Shown: positions 38,406 through 46,633, counted from the first letter of the stretch. The stretch is DNA of 54,058 bases from Pseudomonadota bacterium (GCA_016201105.1 JACQDN010000035.1:1-54058), one strand, 5' to 3'. Program-made: numbers and translations. The notes: generated from the letters alone by a model not told the origin.

Positions 38406-38426
38406 AGCCCGATTGACCGGGCTTTT
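38406..38426 (+). terminator. terminator-like hairpin
   Basis: AGCCCG and CGGGCT form a six-base stem with a six-base loop, followed by TTTT. No clear rightward gene precedes it. Confidence 0.5.
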
Positions 38427-38459
38427 GAGCGCCCCGCCAGGCCATGCCATATTGCCGGT

Positions 38460-38642
38460 GTGAATACCTACAGCGTCGCTAGTGTTCGATTGGGCCGCGA
38501 CATCATCGGATGGGCTGTAATAATAGACGTGCCTGGTCAGCAGAAACCATCGGCCAGCCATATCTTCCGGACTGAGGCAGAGGCTGATGCCGAACGAGCC
38601 AGGCTAATCGCTTCAGAAGCGCAGGAAGCCAAATCCCCATGA
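38460..38642 (+). CDS. small hypothetical protein
   Basis: A possible 60-residue protein from GTG 38460 to TGA 38642. It has a strand-rich start (SVRLGRDIIGWAVIID) and a charged helical end (EAEADAERARLIA). The TGA overlaps the ATG of the next small gene (ATGA), a coupling that supports it being real. I do not recognise the family. Confidence 0.55.
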   Translation: MNTYSVASVRLGRDIIGWAVIIDVPGQQKPSASHIFRTEAEADAERARLIASEAQEAKSP

Positions 38643-38809
38643 CAGCCAAGCGCCTCAAACGCCCCCGCGATCCCGTCCAGCTAGGCAAGCTGGTGGGTGA
38701 TATCCTGACGGGTCAAGTCAAGGACCAGCAAGAGGGGTTTGCCTTGATCACGACTCGGCAAGCCACGTCAGCATCGCCGCGTTCATTTCGCGCGGATAAG
38801 TGTGGCTGA
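38639..38809 (+). pseudogene. 3'-truncated RPRDP-type small protein
   Basis: The frame starts at ATG 38639 and its first 33 residues (MTAKRLKRPRDPVQLGKL, then GDILTGQVKDQQE) look like the start of a small alphaproteobacterial protein that normally goes on to a Gly/Lys-rich GGKARAxxLSPERR tail. Here the tail is missing: after about residue 33 the frame runs into the antisense of the convergent esterase gene and stops at 38809. A deletion or rearrangement near 38,740 is inferred. The family identification is from memory and should be checked. Confidence 0.55.
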
Positions 38810-39827
38810 GATCGTCGATCTCGCGATAGGTGACGTTCGCGCCCGCCGCCGTGAGCACGCGCTCCGCCTCGCGCGCCAGCGCCGCGGGGAACATCCAGTC
38901 CAATGCTCCGTGCACGATGTGGATCGGAAGTCCGCGCACGCGCTCCGCGTCGCTCATCTCGATCAGCAGCGGATGAAACGCGGCGGAGACGGGCGCAAGA
39001 TGGGTGAACGGCGAGGCGGCCTCGAGCCCGGACACATAGCTGAACGTGCCGCCGTCGCTCATGCCCGTGAGAAGCAGCCGCGCGGGATCCACCGCCCAGG
39101 TCGCGCGAACGAAGTCGAGAATGCGCAGAAGATTGGGCGAGTCCACGTCTTCGCCCGTCAGCGCCCAGGTGCCGCCGATGGAGGTCGGTGCCGCGAGGAT
39201 GGCGCCGCGGCTGCGCGCATCGCGCAGCCAGCTCCAGAGAAACTGGCCTCCGGTGCCGCTGCCGCCATGCAGCGCCATCACCAGCGGCCAGCTGCGATCG
39301 GGCGAATAATGCTCCGGCACGTAGAGCCAAAACCCGCCGCGCTCGCCATCGCCATCCTGCGAAGCGAAATGCATGACGCCGACCTTGTCGTGCGTGGGCG
39401 GACGCGAGAAAAGCGCCTGAAGCGACGTGTCCGATCGAAGCGTGGGATCGAGAAAGAACCGGTTCACCGGCGCAAGCCCGCCCGCAAGCGGATAGAGCGC
39501 CTCAAGCCCCATTGGCACAAAACGGAAGGCGCGGAAGACACTGCGGATATCGTCCGTACCGCCGGCCACTTCGCGCAAAGCGGCGAAGGCGTTCAGCGCC
39601 GCATCCCCGGCCGCATCGAGCGCGTCTTTGATGTCGCCCAAATTCGCGAGCGCGTCCCGGTGTTGCGCGCGCGCATCCCTCAAATCCGCGTCCGGCGTTC
39701 CCAATTGCGCCATGAGACTTTCGAAGTGCGGCGGATGGAAATGGCGCGCCGCGAGGAACAGCATCTCGTAGGCCCGCAGCAGCGGCGGAAGAAGTGCAAC
39801 AAGGGCGTCGGTTTCGCGCTGATCCAT
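38748..39827 (-). CDS. alpha/beta hydrolase (phospholipase/carboxylesterase-like)
   Basis: A 359-residue protein with an N-terminal helical region (residues 1-140) and a C-terminal alpha/beta hydrolase domain. The oxyanion segment is MALHGGSGTGG, the nucleophile Ser257 lies in GMSDGG, and Asp310 (HGALDWMF) and His342 (DLSHTYP) complete the triad. It resembles esterase/PHB-depolymerase-type enzymes; the substrate is unknown. ATG 39827 is the start; earlier in-frame codons run into an inverted repeat. Its end abuts the truncated small gene. Confidence 0.85.
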   Translation of the reverse strand: MDQRETDALVALLPPLLRAYEMLFLAARHFHPPHFESLMAQLGTPDADLRDARAQHRDALANLGDIKDALDAAGDAALNAFAALREVAGGTDDIRSVFRAFRFVPMGLEALYPLAGGLAPVNRFFLDPTLRSDTSLQALFSRPPTHDKVGVMHFASQDGDGERGGFWLYVPEHYSPDRSWPLVMALHGGSGTGGQFLWSWLRDARSRGAILAAPTSIGGTWALTGEDVDSPNLLRILDFVRATWAVDPARLLLTGMSDGGTFSYVSGLEAASPFTHLAPVSAAFHPLLIEMSDAERVRGLPIHIVHGALDWMFPAALAREAERVLTAAGANVTYREIDDLSHTYPREMNAAMLTWLAES

Positions 39828-39851
39828 GGCAGAGCCAGTTTGGCGTTTCGG

Positions 39852-39913
39852 GGACAGGTTATCTATTTTCGGAATTCGCGCATGTCGCAAGAAAACCGAT
39901 GGATAACCTGTCC
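39852..39913. repeat. inverted repeat element, GGACAGGTTATC arms
   Basis: Perfect 12-base arms GGACAGGTTATC and GATAACCTGTCC (39,852-39,863 and 39,902-39,913), with further partial pairing inside (TTTTCGG against CCGATG). It fills the gap between the esterase and the DUF6924 gene. Short GGACAG-type inverted repeats recur at 47,830 and 48,484. Confidence 0.7.
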
Positions 39914-39919
39914 ACGTAT

Positions 39920-40378
39920 TCACGGCATCGTCGCATCATAGAAGCCTCGGAAAATCCCATCATCGCTCGCTGATCCGGTAAACTCTTCAAAGTCCATATT
40001 CGCAAGAGTGAGATTGTTTTCGACCGACCACAGTAGACTCGGTATCACGCGCAACGATGCAAATGTATCTAGATGGATACACAACAGGGGATGATCTGGA
40101 TGCGTGATCGTTTTTCCATCCGCAAAGACGCAGATTGCGTGTTTTCCTTCTCTAGCGATGATTCTTGCCAGTTCTTCTGGATCACGTCCGGCTAGCGTGA
40201 CGTCATCAAATACGTGCACCGAGGCCAAGTAGCCGTCTTCGGTTGGGCGCCGCACCTCTTCGGTGACGCGCCCCCAAGCAGCAGCGTCCGTGAAGTCTAC
40301 CCGGATCAAAGGTGTGTCATCGGTAAGGGGCAGACCTGTCACGAGCTCGCTTCCTTCCTGCGCGGCCATTTGCGCCAT
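39920..40378 (-). CDS. DUF6924-like protein
   Basis: A 152-residue protein that I match to DUF6924 by its pattern PLIRVDFTDAAAW, a central THPDHPLL segment and the C-terminal SVENNLTLANMDFEEF followed by DGIFRGF. The function of this family is unknown to me; it is presumably cytosolic. ATG 40378 lies 30 bases from the predicted 3' end of the group II intron, so its original upstream region may have been replaced by the intron. Confidence 0.7.
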   Translation of the reverse strand: MAQMAAQEGSELVTGLPLTDDTPLIRVDFTDAAAWGRVTEEVRRPTEDGYLASVHVFDDVTLAGRDPEELARIIAREGKHAICVFADGKTITHPDHPLLCIHLDTFASLRVIPSLLWSVENNLTLANMDFEEFTGSASDDGIFRGFYDATMP

Positions 40379-40407
40379 TTTCCAATTCACTCATTCGGGA
40401 ATGCTTT

Positions 40408-41074
40408 GTCGCGGTAGGGACGGTGATTTCTCACCGCCCCCCCGCGCAGATCCCGGCGTGCGACTTTCCCGCACCGGGCTCCTGCCGAAAGTGAAAACGT
40501 GATGGGCGTTCGGAACGTGGCTGTCCATACATTTCCCATCCGCAGGCCAGTGACATCAGTGACATGCCGGTCCGGCACTGTGTCCGGGACATGCGGTGCC
40601 GCTTGCCTTCCCTTCGGCCGCGCCCCTTCCCTCCACGCTCTCCGCCACCGTTCGTCACGGATTTGTTCGAGCGCTTCGTCGGTACTATGGGCGCGTCCGA
40701 CTCCTCATCTGTTCCCCGACAGCTTCGTCTCTTCGACTTCCTGTCGCGGCCCGGGATCGCGTTTGCGACTGCGGGCCACATGAGGTCTCCCAGGTTCCGA
40801 CGTATTCCGTTTCGACATGATGTGGTCTCAGACCCCGGCAGAGCGACAGCGCCTCGCATAACGGAGCCGCACATATTGCCTTCGACGGTACATAACGCCT
40901 CGGCCTCTGCGATGTAGACGATTTCGTGGCTCAATACACACCCTGCCAAATCGCTGTGTACGCTTCGCAGCCGCCGTCACCGACGGCCACGCAACACTCG
41001 CTACCGAGCGCCCGCTACGGCTTACTCGGACCGGACTCTCACCGGTTGGAACACGCCAGCTTTGCCTGGCGCAC
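40408..41074 (-). mobile_element. group II intron without reverse transcriptase gene
   Basis: On the minus strand the element starts with GTGCGCCAGGC and a typical domain I beginning (TTCCAACCGGTGAGAGTCCG). Near the 3' end lies a domain V-like hairpin: GAGCCCGGTGCGGGAAAGTC pairing with GCACGCCGGGATC, including the AGC triad; domain VI (GGGCGGTGA/TCACCGTCCC with a bulge-type A) ends at CTACCGCGAC. The start of an intron-encoded protein is recognisable (a GTDEESDAPIV segment), but the frame passes directly into domain V, so the RT/maturase is almost entirely deleted. Total length is about 667 bases against 1.9 kb or more for full introns. End positions are estimates of a few bases. Confidence 0.85.
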
Positions 41075-41094
41075 ATGTATGGCGTCACCCTATT

Positions 41095-41832
41095 CGCCTC
41101 GAGGCAAATCCTATCTCGGGCGGCGTTCCATCGTCTCTGTCAACATTGCAGCGCCAAGCTGTCTCGCCGTGCGCGCCGGAATCGGCTCCGAGAAGAAAAT
41201 CCAAACATGACCGCCATTGCCGGATCGAGAGCGCTCAAGGGCCGTAGGCACTCCCTTGGCGCGGCACGTTTCCAGCACGGCCAACGCATCGGTCGCCCAA
41301 TTCTCCTCATCGAAATCGGCGGCAAGAAACCAGCAGGTCTCGTCAGGAAGCAGCGGATAAACGCCAGCGACGAGGTCACTGGTGGTGGAGGAGCGCAGGC
41401 TGTCGCTGCCGCGCAGATGCCTTTCGATTATATCATCGGAGATCGGAGTGAAGGCTTGATGAGGGCACTCCCCACATTTGACCTGAGGCTTACCGCATAT
41501 CCCCTTGGCCCATTCGTTGGCGCACGTGGGCGCGTAGCCGGACTTGCCGGTCTTCCGGTTTTCCCATCGGCGAGGAAAGACGTCAGCGCGACCTGCAAAC
41601 AGACGCCGAAACAGCGCGATCTTGTCCGTCCTGGAGGACGCGGTCGTGACGGCCGCCGCATTTCTGGGGGCGATTGATGATTTCGATGGGCCGTTGCCGC
41701 GTGTTGGCTCACAAGACCATCCAGCGCTGCCTCGAGTTCGACCCGTTCGGCTTCAATCGCGGCTATTCGGACTCGAATCCGCGCGATCTCTACCTCGAAG
41801 TCACTTTCGCTCCCGGCGCCACCGCCCAGCAC
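41095..41832 (-). pseudogene. remnant of TOTE-type AEP primase/helicase gene
   Basis: From GTG 41832 (GGAGGAG site before it) the frame has a coiled-coil-like start (ARIRVRIAAIEAERVELEA). After a frameshift it continues with SSRTDKIALFRRLFAG, a WENRKTGKSGYAP segment, a CGKPQVKCGEC zinc-type cluster, and the archaeo-eukaryotic primase motifs AADFD and SGNGGHVWIFF. A second frameshift leads into EIGFAS, and the gene is then cut off directly before the palindrome arm next to the group II intron. The helicase part is missing. The match to TOTE conflict-system primases is from family knowledge. Confidence 0.8.
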
Positions 41833-42028
41833 GGAACAATCTCCTCCAAATGCATACAACGCTTATACGTGCTGCGCCGAAATGTTTAAGCGCAGCTCCG
41901 GCTATCTGCTCGCAGCCACCTCCCGGCATCCTTTGCTCTTTCCGCTCAAAAACATCGTCGTGCACCAAGCCGCTTCAACGAGGCTTGGCGCGTGCGCTTC
42001 GGATGCAGACATGTTTCACGGCATACCC
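41833..42028. other. gap upstream of the primase remnant
   Basis: About 200 bases between the primase start and the guaA tail. I see the primase ribosome binding site (CTCCTCC on the plus strand, 41,841-41,847) and an imperfect inverted repeat around CCAAGCCGCTTCAACGAGGC, and no further gene. Confidence 0.5.
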
Positions 42029-42145
42029 TCACTCCCACTCGATCATGCCCGGCGGTTTGCTCGTCACGCCGCAAACGACGCGGTTAATGCCGCGCACCTC
42101 GTTGATGATGCGTGTACCGGTGCGGGCGAGGAAGGCGTGCACGAA
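42029..42145 (-). pseudogene. guaA: guaA 3'-end fragment, left copy (integration site)
   Basis: The last 38 codons of GMP synthase: [24 protein letters not shown], then TSKPPG and IEWE-stop. Compared with the usual [16 protein letters not shown] this copy has CG in place of YD and M in place of T, so it is not under strong selection. It has no gene body upstream. A second copy in the same orientation is at 49,573-49,635. Confidence 0.88.
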
Positions 42146-42181
42146 CGGACAGGAACCCGCGAATACAATTGGCACGTGTTA

Positions 42182-42202
42182 ATATACTACATAGGAGTAT
42201 AT
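42182..42202. promoter_or_regulatory. candidate operator of the Phd/PemK module
   Basis: Perfect inverted arms ATATACT and AGTATAT separated by seven bases, in an unusually AT-rich stretch 61 bases upstream of the antitoxin ATG. Antitoxins of the Phd/YefM family bind such palindromes to repress their own operon. Confidence 0.6.
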
Positions 42203-42262
42203 GTAAATAAGAGTGGAATTTCGTCATTGTCACTTCTGGGGATATTAGCTAAGTTCTCCAAG

Positions 42263-42559
42263 ATGAACGCCAAGACCAAGGTTTCTGCGGCGGAGTTTCA
42301 GAATAATTTTGGCCGCTACGCCGATGCGGCGCGGCATGCGCCGGTGATCGTCACGCGATACGGTCGCGACGAACTCGTCGTACTTTCGGCTGTGGAGTAC
42401 GAGCAGCTTCGCGCCTCATTTCGTCGGGTACTGGTCTTGAAAGAGATGACTGCGGACGGGGCGGCCGAGTTGTTGGAGGCCCTTGCACGCGCGCCGCAAA
42501 CTCCGGCTTCGGTGGCGCTTGATCATCTGATGTCCAACGCCGACAAAAACGGCGAATGA
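42263..42559 (+). CDS. type II antitoxin, Phd/YefM family
   Basis: A 98-residue antitoxin. The N-terminal DNA-binding part has the family pattern VSAAEFQNNFGRYADAARHAPVIVTRYGRDELVVLS-like, here seen as residues 7-43, and the rest is a Leu/Ala-rich helix that would wrap the toxin. ATG 42263 is chosen because the preceding frame carries no family residues. The last codons overlap the toxin start (ATGA), so both proteins are made together. Confidence 0.88.
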   Translation: MNAKTKVSAAEFQNNFGRYADAARHAPVIVTRYGRDELVVLSAVEYEQLRASFRRVLVLKEMTADGAAELLEALARAPQTPASVALDHLMSNADKNGE

Positions 42560-42990
42560 TCCCCGAAAGGCCCGAAGCGGGCATGGTGTTTCGCTACAGC
42601 TTCCTTTGGAGTGGGGAAGCTGCGAAGGGGCAGATCGAAGGCGTTAAAGACAGACCCGCCGTGGTGATCGTCCTTCTCGCCGAGGGCGATGAGGTCGTCG
42701 TGGCACCGTTTACCACCCGACCGCCCGCCGGCGACGACGTTGTCGTTGAAGTGCCACAGCGCGTGCGCACTCATCTCGGCCTCGGCGACGACCGCTCGTG
42801 GATCAGCCTCGGCACTCTCAATCGTTTTGTTTGGCCAGGCCCCGACCTCAGACCCGTTCCGGGCCGCAAACCGGCAAACGCGCTTTACGGCTACATCCCA
42901 CAGAAACTTCTCGATGCCGTGAAGGCGTTGGCCATGGCCGAACTTTCCAAACGCATTCCGGGCCTGATCGTGCGCCGCAGCAATGACTGA
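42556..42990 (+). CDS. PemK/MazF-like toxin
   Basis: A 144-residue protein coupled to the Phd-type antitoxin. Features of the PemK/MazF-like SH3 barrel are the KDRPAVVIVLL segment (in place of R-G-E-V-x-x-R-P), VVVAPFTTRPP and the C-terminal IPQKLLDAVKALA. The fold would be an endoribonuclease, but the canonical motif is diverged, so activity is uncertain. Phd antitoxins more often pair with Doc or YoeB, so this is a mixed pair. Confidence 0.78.
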   Translation: MIPERPEAGMVFRYSFLWSGEAAKGQIEGVKDRPAVVIVLLAEGDEVVVAPFTTRPPAGDDVVVEVPQRVRTHLGLGDDRSWISLGTLNRFVWPGPDLRPVPGRKPANALYGYIPQKLLDAVKALAMAELSKRIPGLIVRRSND

Positions 42991-43108
42991 GCCCCCGAGC
43001 ACGTCCGTTTTCTGGAATTTTGGGGAACTGGAATTTGGCGGACAAATCGCGCCGCGATCTATGGAAATTGAATTATGGAGTGCCCGTTTTTCGCCGCTGA
43101 GCGCCCGC

Positions 43109-43761
43109 TCAGCCGGTCGGTGGTTTGCCGGTGTTAACCGCCAATTGCGCGTCGAACGCACGCTTGTAGGCGGGCCGCGCTTCGCCGCGAGCCACATAGG
43201 CGGAGAGGTTCGGATATTCGTCGAGCAGACCCGACGCTTTCAACCTGAGCAGCACCGACACCATCATCAGGTCGCCCGCGCTGAACGCGCCATCGAGCCA
43301 GTCGCATCCCCCAAGCGAACCGAAAGTTGGCCCGGCCGGTGACGGACGCGATCCTCGACGAGAGGCATGCGTTGCGCGGACCAAGACTTGTCGCCCTCGA
43401 GGAGCTTGGCGGTTGCAAGTTCAAGGACCGGTGGCTCCACCGTGCTGAGTGCGGCGAACATCCATGTGATCGCGCGCGCCCGGGCATTCGCATCGTCCGG
43501 CAGCAGGCCCGCACGGCGCTGCGCGATATGGAACACGATCGCCCCCGTCTCGAACAGCGCAAGATCGCCTTCTTCGTAGGTCGGAATCTGCCCGAAAGGG
43601 TGGAGTGCCAGATGTGCGGATTCCTTCATCGCTTTGAACGAAACAAGACGAACCTCGTAAGGCTGGTCCATTTCTTCCAGCGCCCAGCGAACGCGCGTGT
43701 CACGCGCCAGTCCCTTGCCGCCATCGGGTGACCGTTCAAAGGCGATGATGGTGGCAGTCAT
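43109..43761 (-). pseudogene. glutathione S-transferase with frameshift
   Basis: The N-terminal thioredoxin-like domain is intact from ATG 43761 (VRWALEEMDQPYEVRLVSFK, then GQIPTYEEGDLALFETGAI). About residue 145 the frame changes; the C-terminal part is read in the next frame as CDWLDGAFSAGDLMM to LAVNTGKPPTG-stop at 43109. The two frames differ by what a one-base deletion near 43,310-43,330 would give. Without it the length would be about 217, normal for a GST. Confidence 0.82.
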
Positions 43762-43853
43762 GGGAAGGCTCCCGATAAGTGCAGACGCGATCGTGCGTCA
43801 TGCCGCGATCCTTGGGAATGAAATTGGTTGTCCCGCATTTCGCAGCTGTGAGA

Positions 43854-44513
43854 TCAACCTTGCGTCTCAGCGGCCCACACCTGTTTCATCGCCTGACATG
43901 TTTCCAGGGCCCGCTTGTAGGCTTCGCGTCCGCTGGTGCGGGCCAGATAGTCTCGCTCTGCCTCGCCGAGGGTGATCTTCCCAAAATTTTGGGCGAACTT
44001 GAGTGCGAAGGTCACGGAAATGTCGGCCGCCGTGAAAGTGTCACCGGCAAGATAGGGCGAGCGCGCAAGCTGCCGCGTCACCAATGCCAGCCGGCTCTCG
44101 AACAGTTTCAGCGCCAGGCGGGCGGTCCAGCTCTGGCGCTCGGCCTCGGGCCCAAAATTGCGAGCGGCGGCGGCGAAGAACATGGTGCCTGCGAGGCCGG
44201 CTTCACCGAGATGAAGGAACTGCTGGTAAGCCGGGAAAGCAGGATCGTGCGGGGCCGGCGCAAGCGGCGCCCCACTCTTTGAATCATGTCCGTAGCGGGC
44301 GATCAGATACTCCATGATCGCAATCGACTCGACCATCGTAATGTCGCCGTCCTGGATCGCGGGGATGAACCCGGCGGGATTGATGGCCAGGAACTCCGTG
44401 TCTTTCTCGACGCCCGCCAGCAGATCCACCGGCCGCAGCCGATACGCGAGCCCCATCTCCTCCAGCAGCCAGACGACCCGAAACCCTCTCTCCTCGCCGT
44501 AGACGGTGATCAT
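43854..44513 (-). CDS. glutathione S-transferase family protein
   Basis: A 219-residue cytosolic GST. The N-terminal domain carries GFRVVWLLEEMGLAYRL and the glutathione-contact segment INPAGFIPAIQDGDITMVESIAI-type (residues 46-67), and the C-terminal helical domain has SPYLAGDTFTAADISV. It lies next to the frameshifted GST with the same direction, and upstream of it the TetR gene is also leftward. The substrate is unknown. Confidence 0.9.
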   Translation of the reverse strand: MITVYGEERGFRVVWLLEEMGLAYRLRPVDLLAGVEKDTEFLAINPAGFIPAIQDGDITMVESIAIMEYLIARYGHDSKSGAPLAPAPHDPAFPAYQQFLHLGEAGLAGTMFFAAAARNFGPEAERQSWTARLALKLFESRLALVTRQLARSPYLAGDTFTAADISVTFALKFAQNFGKITLGEAERDYLARTSGREAYKRALETCQAMKQVWAAETQG

Positions 44514-44577
44514 GTTCGCGTTTCCTTCGCTGGGCGCGGTTCAATTGATAATCCGGCCGCGGGAAATTTATATCGTT

Positions 44578-45216
44578 TCACCGCAACTCACAGCCCTTCA
44601 AATAACCGACCACGAGACGGGTGGCGTCGTCGATGAGTGCTTCCGCCGTTTCGCCGCAGAGCATCTTGGGACGATGCAACACCGCTGTGTGCGTCAGCGC
44701 TTCAATGGATGTGACGCAAACAAATGCTGCGAGCTCCAAACTGTCGACGCAAAGCTCATCGCGGTGCTCCTCAAGATAGGTTCTGAACAGGTCATAGTTT
44801 CCGCCATTGAATGTTTCCACCTTCTCAAGCCTTCCCACGCGCGGAATCTGCTCCGCGAGCACGCGGTGCAGCTTGGGATCAATGCGATGAGACTTGATCG
44901 CCACGGCAACGAGCGTGCGGACGCCTTGCTCTATCGGTTGGCTCGCTACCTTCGCCAGTTCGCCGCGGACGAGTCGCATGATTTCTTGCCGGTGGCGCTC
45001 GCTCACGGCGGCGACGAGCGCTTCCTTGCTGGGGAAATATTGGTAGAGCGAGCCAACGCTCACGCCCGCCACTTCGGCAATACGGTTCGTGCTGGCCTTG
45101 TCGAAACCTTCGCTGACGAGAATGCGAGCGGTCGCTTCAACGAGAGCATCGACTGTGGCACGCGACCTCTCTTGCGAGGCTTCTTTCCTTGGATTCGTGA
45201 GCGGTCTTCGCACCAT
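44578..45216 (-). CDS. TetR/AcrR family transcriptional regulator
   Basis: A 212-residue regulator. The N-terminal helix-turn-helix is ATARILVSEGFDKASTNRIA followed by EVAGVSVGSLYQYFPSKEALV, the canonical TetR_N pattern; the rest is a ligand-binding helical domain with no diagnostic residues. It is divergent from the DinB-fold gene, with an inverted repeat in between, so it probably represses that gene and itself. Confidence 0.92.
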   Translation of the reverse strand: MVRRPLTNPRKEASQERSRATVDALVEATARILVSEGFDKASTNRIAEVAGVSVGSLYQYFPSKEALVAAVSERHRQEIMRLVRGELAKVASQPIEQGVRTLVAVAIKSHRIDPKLHRVLAEQIPRVGRLEKVETFNGGNYDLFRTYLEEHRDELCVDSLELAAFVCVTSIEALTHTAVLHRPKMLCGETAEALIDDATRLVVGYLKGCELR

Positions 45217-45246
45217 TTTTTCCTGCCGGAAATGCGAGTATTAAAA

Positions 45247-45262
45247 GCGAGCAATCGCTCAC
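45247..45262. promoter_or_regulatory. candidate TetR operator
   Basis: GCGAGC-AATC-GCTCAC is an imperfect palindrome (GTGAGC/GCTCGC on the other strand) in the gap between the divergent TetR and DinB-fold genes. Sites of the form TGAGCG-N-CGCTCA are common for this family. Confidence 0.55.
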
Positions 45263-45337
45263 ATTATAGCTGCAGAGGACGACAGGCAAATTCTTTGCGC
45301 GACGCCCGCAAATTGCTCGCGAACGAAAGGCCACACT

Positions 45338-45841
45338 ATGCACGACACCCAGCAACGCTTGTTCCAATACAAAGCCTGGGCGAACAACGAATTGGTGAAC
45401 GCGTTGGCCAGGCTTGGCTGCGAGTCCCCTATAACGGGATTGGCCATCAAGGCCCTGAGCCATAGCTATGTCGTCGACCGGATATTCGTGGCGCACATGA
45501 AGGCAAAGGCTCACACCTATACGGCGGCCAATTTAAGCGAGATGCCCACGCTGGAAGATCTATCCGCAGACATCAGAGCAAGCGATCAGGAATATATCGA
45601 CTACGTGTCGGGGCTCGATGACGAGCAATTGGCGGAACGGATCGACTTCACGTTCACAGATGGCACTGCGGGCCGCATGTCGCGCGAGGAGATGCTCATG
45701 CATGTGATCACCCACGGTGTGGGCCACCGGGGACAGGTGAGCGCGGTCATGCTGCTCAATTCCGTCACGCCGGCAACAGACGGGTTCACGACCTATCTGC
45801 ACAAGGCCGAGGCTTCGGCCAGGGGGCGGACAGTGGCATGA
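45338..45841 (+). CDS. DinB/YfiT-fold metal-binding protein
   Basis: A 167-residue four-helix-bundle protein of the DinB superfamily (not DNA polymerase IV). The metal-binding histidines are His42 in ALSHSYVVD and those in HVITHGVGHRGQ. Family members include thiol-dependent S-transferases such as bacillithiol or mycothiol transferases; the thiol used here is unknown. It is divergent from TetR and its stop overlaps the methyltransferase start. Confidence 0.85.
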   Translation: MHDTQQRLFQYKAWANNELVNALARLGCESPITGLAIKALSHSYVVDRIFVAHMKAKAHTYTAANLSEMPTLEDLSADIRASDQEYIDYVSGLDDEQLAERIDFTFTDGTAGRMSREEMLMHVITHGVGHRGQVSAVMLLNSVTPATDGFTTYLHKAEASARGRTVA

Positions 45842-46590
45842 AGGCAGCAAGCAACATGATACAGCGTGCCAGCTATGGCATCGATGCTCCCGGCGTGGTC
45901 CGGGGCCACGTTGTTCTCGGTTGCATCCTGGGGGCAATTGCAGCGATCGGCTTCGCATGGCCCCGGCCGAACTTTATCCCTGCATCACTGAGCGCCGGCG
46001 CTGCTGTTGTCGCGGCTCTTCTTCTGTTCTACGCGGCAGTCATGTTGAGGTCGAGCCTCGTGAGCAAGAAGCGGGTATGCGACCGCTTGATCGCCGCGCT
46101 TGCACTTTGCGGAAACGAGCAGGTGCTGGACGCCGGATGCGGCCGTGGATTGGCGCTCATTGCTTGCGCAAAAAAACTCACCACCGGCAAGGCGGTGGGC
46201 ATCGATCTGTGGGCTGCTAAAGACCAGTCCAATAACAATCCGGAAGCGACATTGGCCAACGCCGCCGCGGAAGGCGTCGCCCACTTGGTCGATGTCAAAA
46301 CCGGCGATATTACAAAGCTGCCGTTTCCCGACGCGTCGTTCGACGCTGTCATATCGATGATCGTGATTCACAATATCCCTTCGCAGCAGGCGCGCGATGG
46401 AGCGCTTCGCGAACTTGTCCGCGTGCTGAAGCCAGGCGGCCGCATGGCCATTTTCGATCTCTTGCACGCGTCCCGGTATCGCGAAGTGTTGCAAGACGCT
46501 GGCATGAACGTTCAGGTGCTGTCCCGTGATTTCTTGTGGCTTCTACCCTGCCGCTCACTGCTCGCGCAGAAACCGGGCAAGGCGCCGTAA
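45838..46590 (+). CDS. membrane-anchored class I SAM methyltransferase
   Basis: A 250-residue protein with two membrane segments at about residues 23-41 and 50-70, then a Methyltransf_11 domain. Motif I is VLDAGCGRGLAL, followed by GIDLW, a GDITKLPFPDASFDAVIS segment and RVLKPGGRMAIFD. ATG 45838 overlaps the previous stop (ATGA). The combination with a DinB-fold partner and TetR regulator suggests one stress- or drug-related unit; its substrate is unknown. Confidence 0.85.
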   Translation: MKAASNMIQRASYGIDAPGVVRGHVVLGCILGAIAAIGFAWPRPNFIPASLSAGAAVVAALLLFYAAVMLRSSLVSKKRVCDRLIAALALCGNEQVLDAGCGRGLALIACAKKLTTGKAVGIDLWAAKDQSNNNPEATLANAAAEGVAHLVDVKTGDITKLPFPDASFDAVISMIVIHNIPSQQARDGALRELVRVLKPGGRMAIFDLLHASRYREVLQDAGMNVQVLSRDFLWLLPCRSLLAQKPGKAP

Positions 46591-46633
46591 GACGCCGCGG
46601 CTCACGTTTCCATTCGACGGCAACACTCTCTAA

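Noticed and set aside
38231..38416. A 61-codon gene before the hairpin at 38,406
   Set aside because: It starts at TTG without a visible ribosome binding site, its stop lies within the hairpin, and the sequence has no recognisable pattern.
40431..40949. A 172-residue protein on the minus strand
   Set aside because: It is the remnant frame of the intron-encoded protein running into the structural domain V/VI, not a functional gene.
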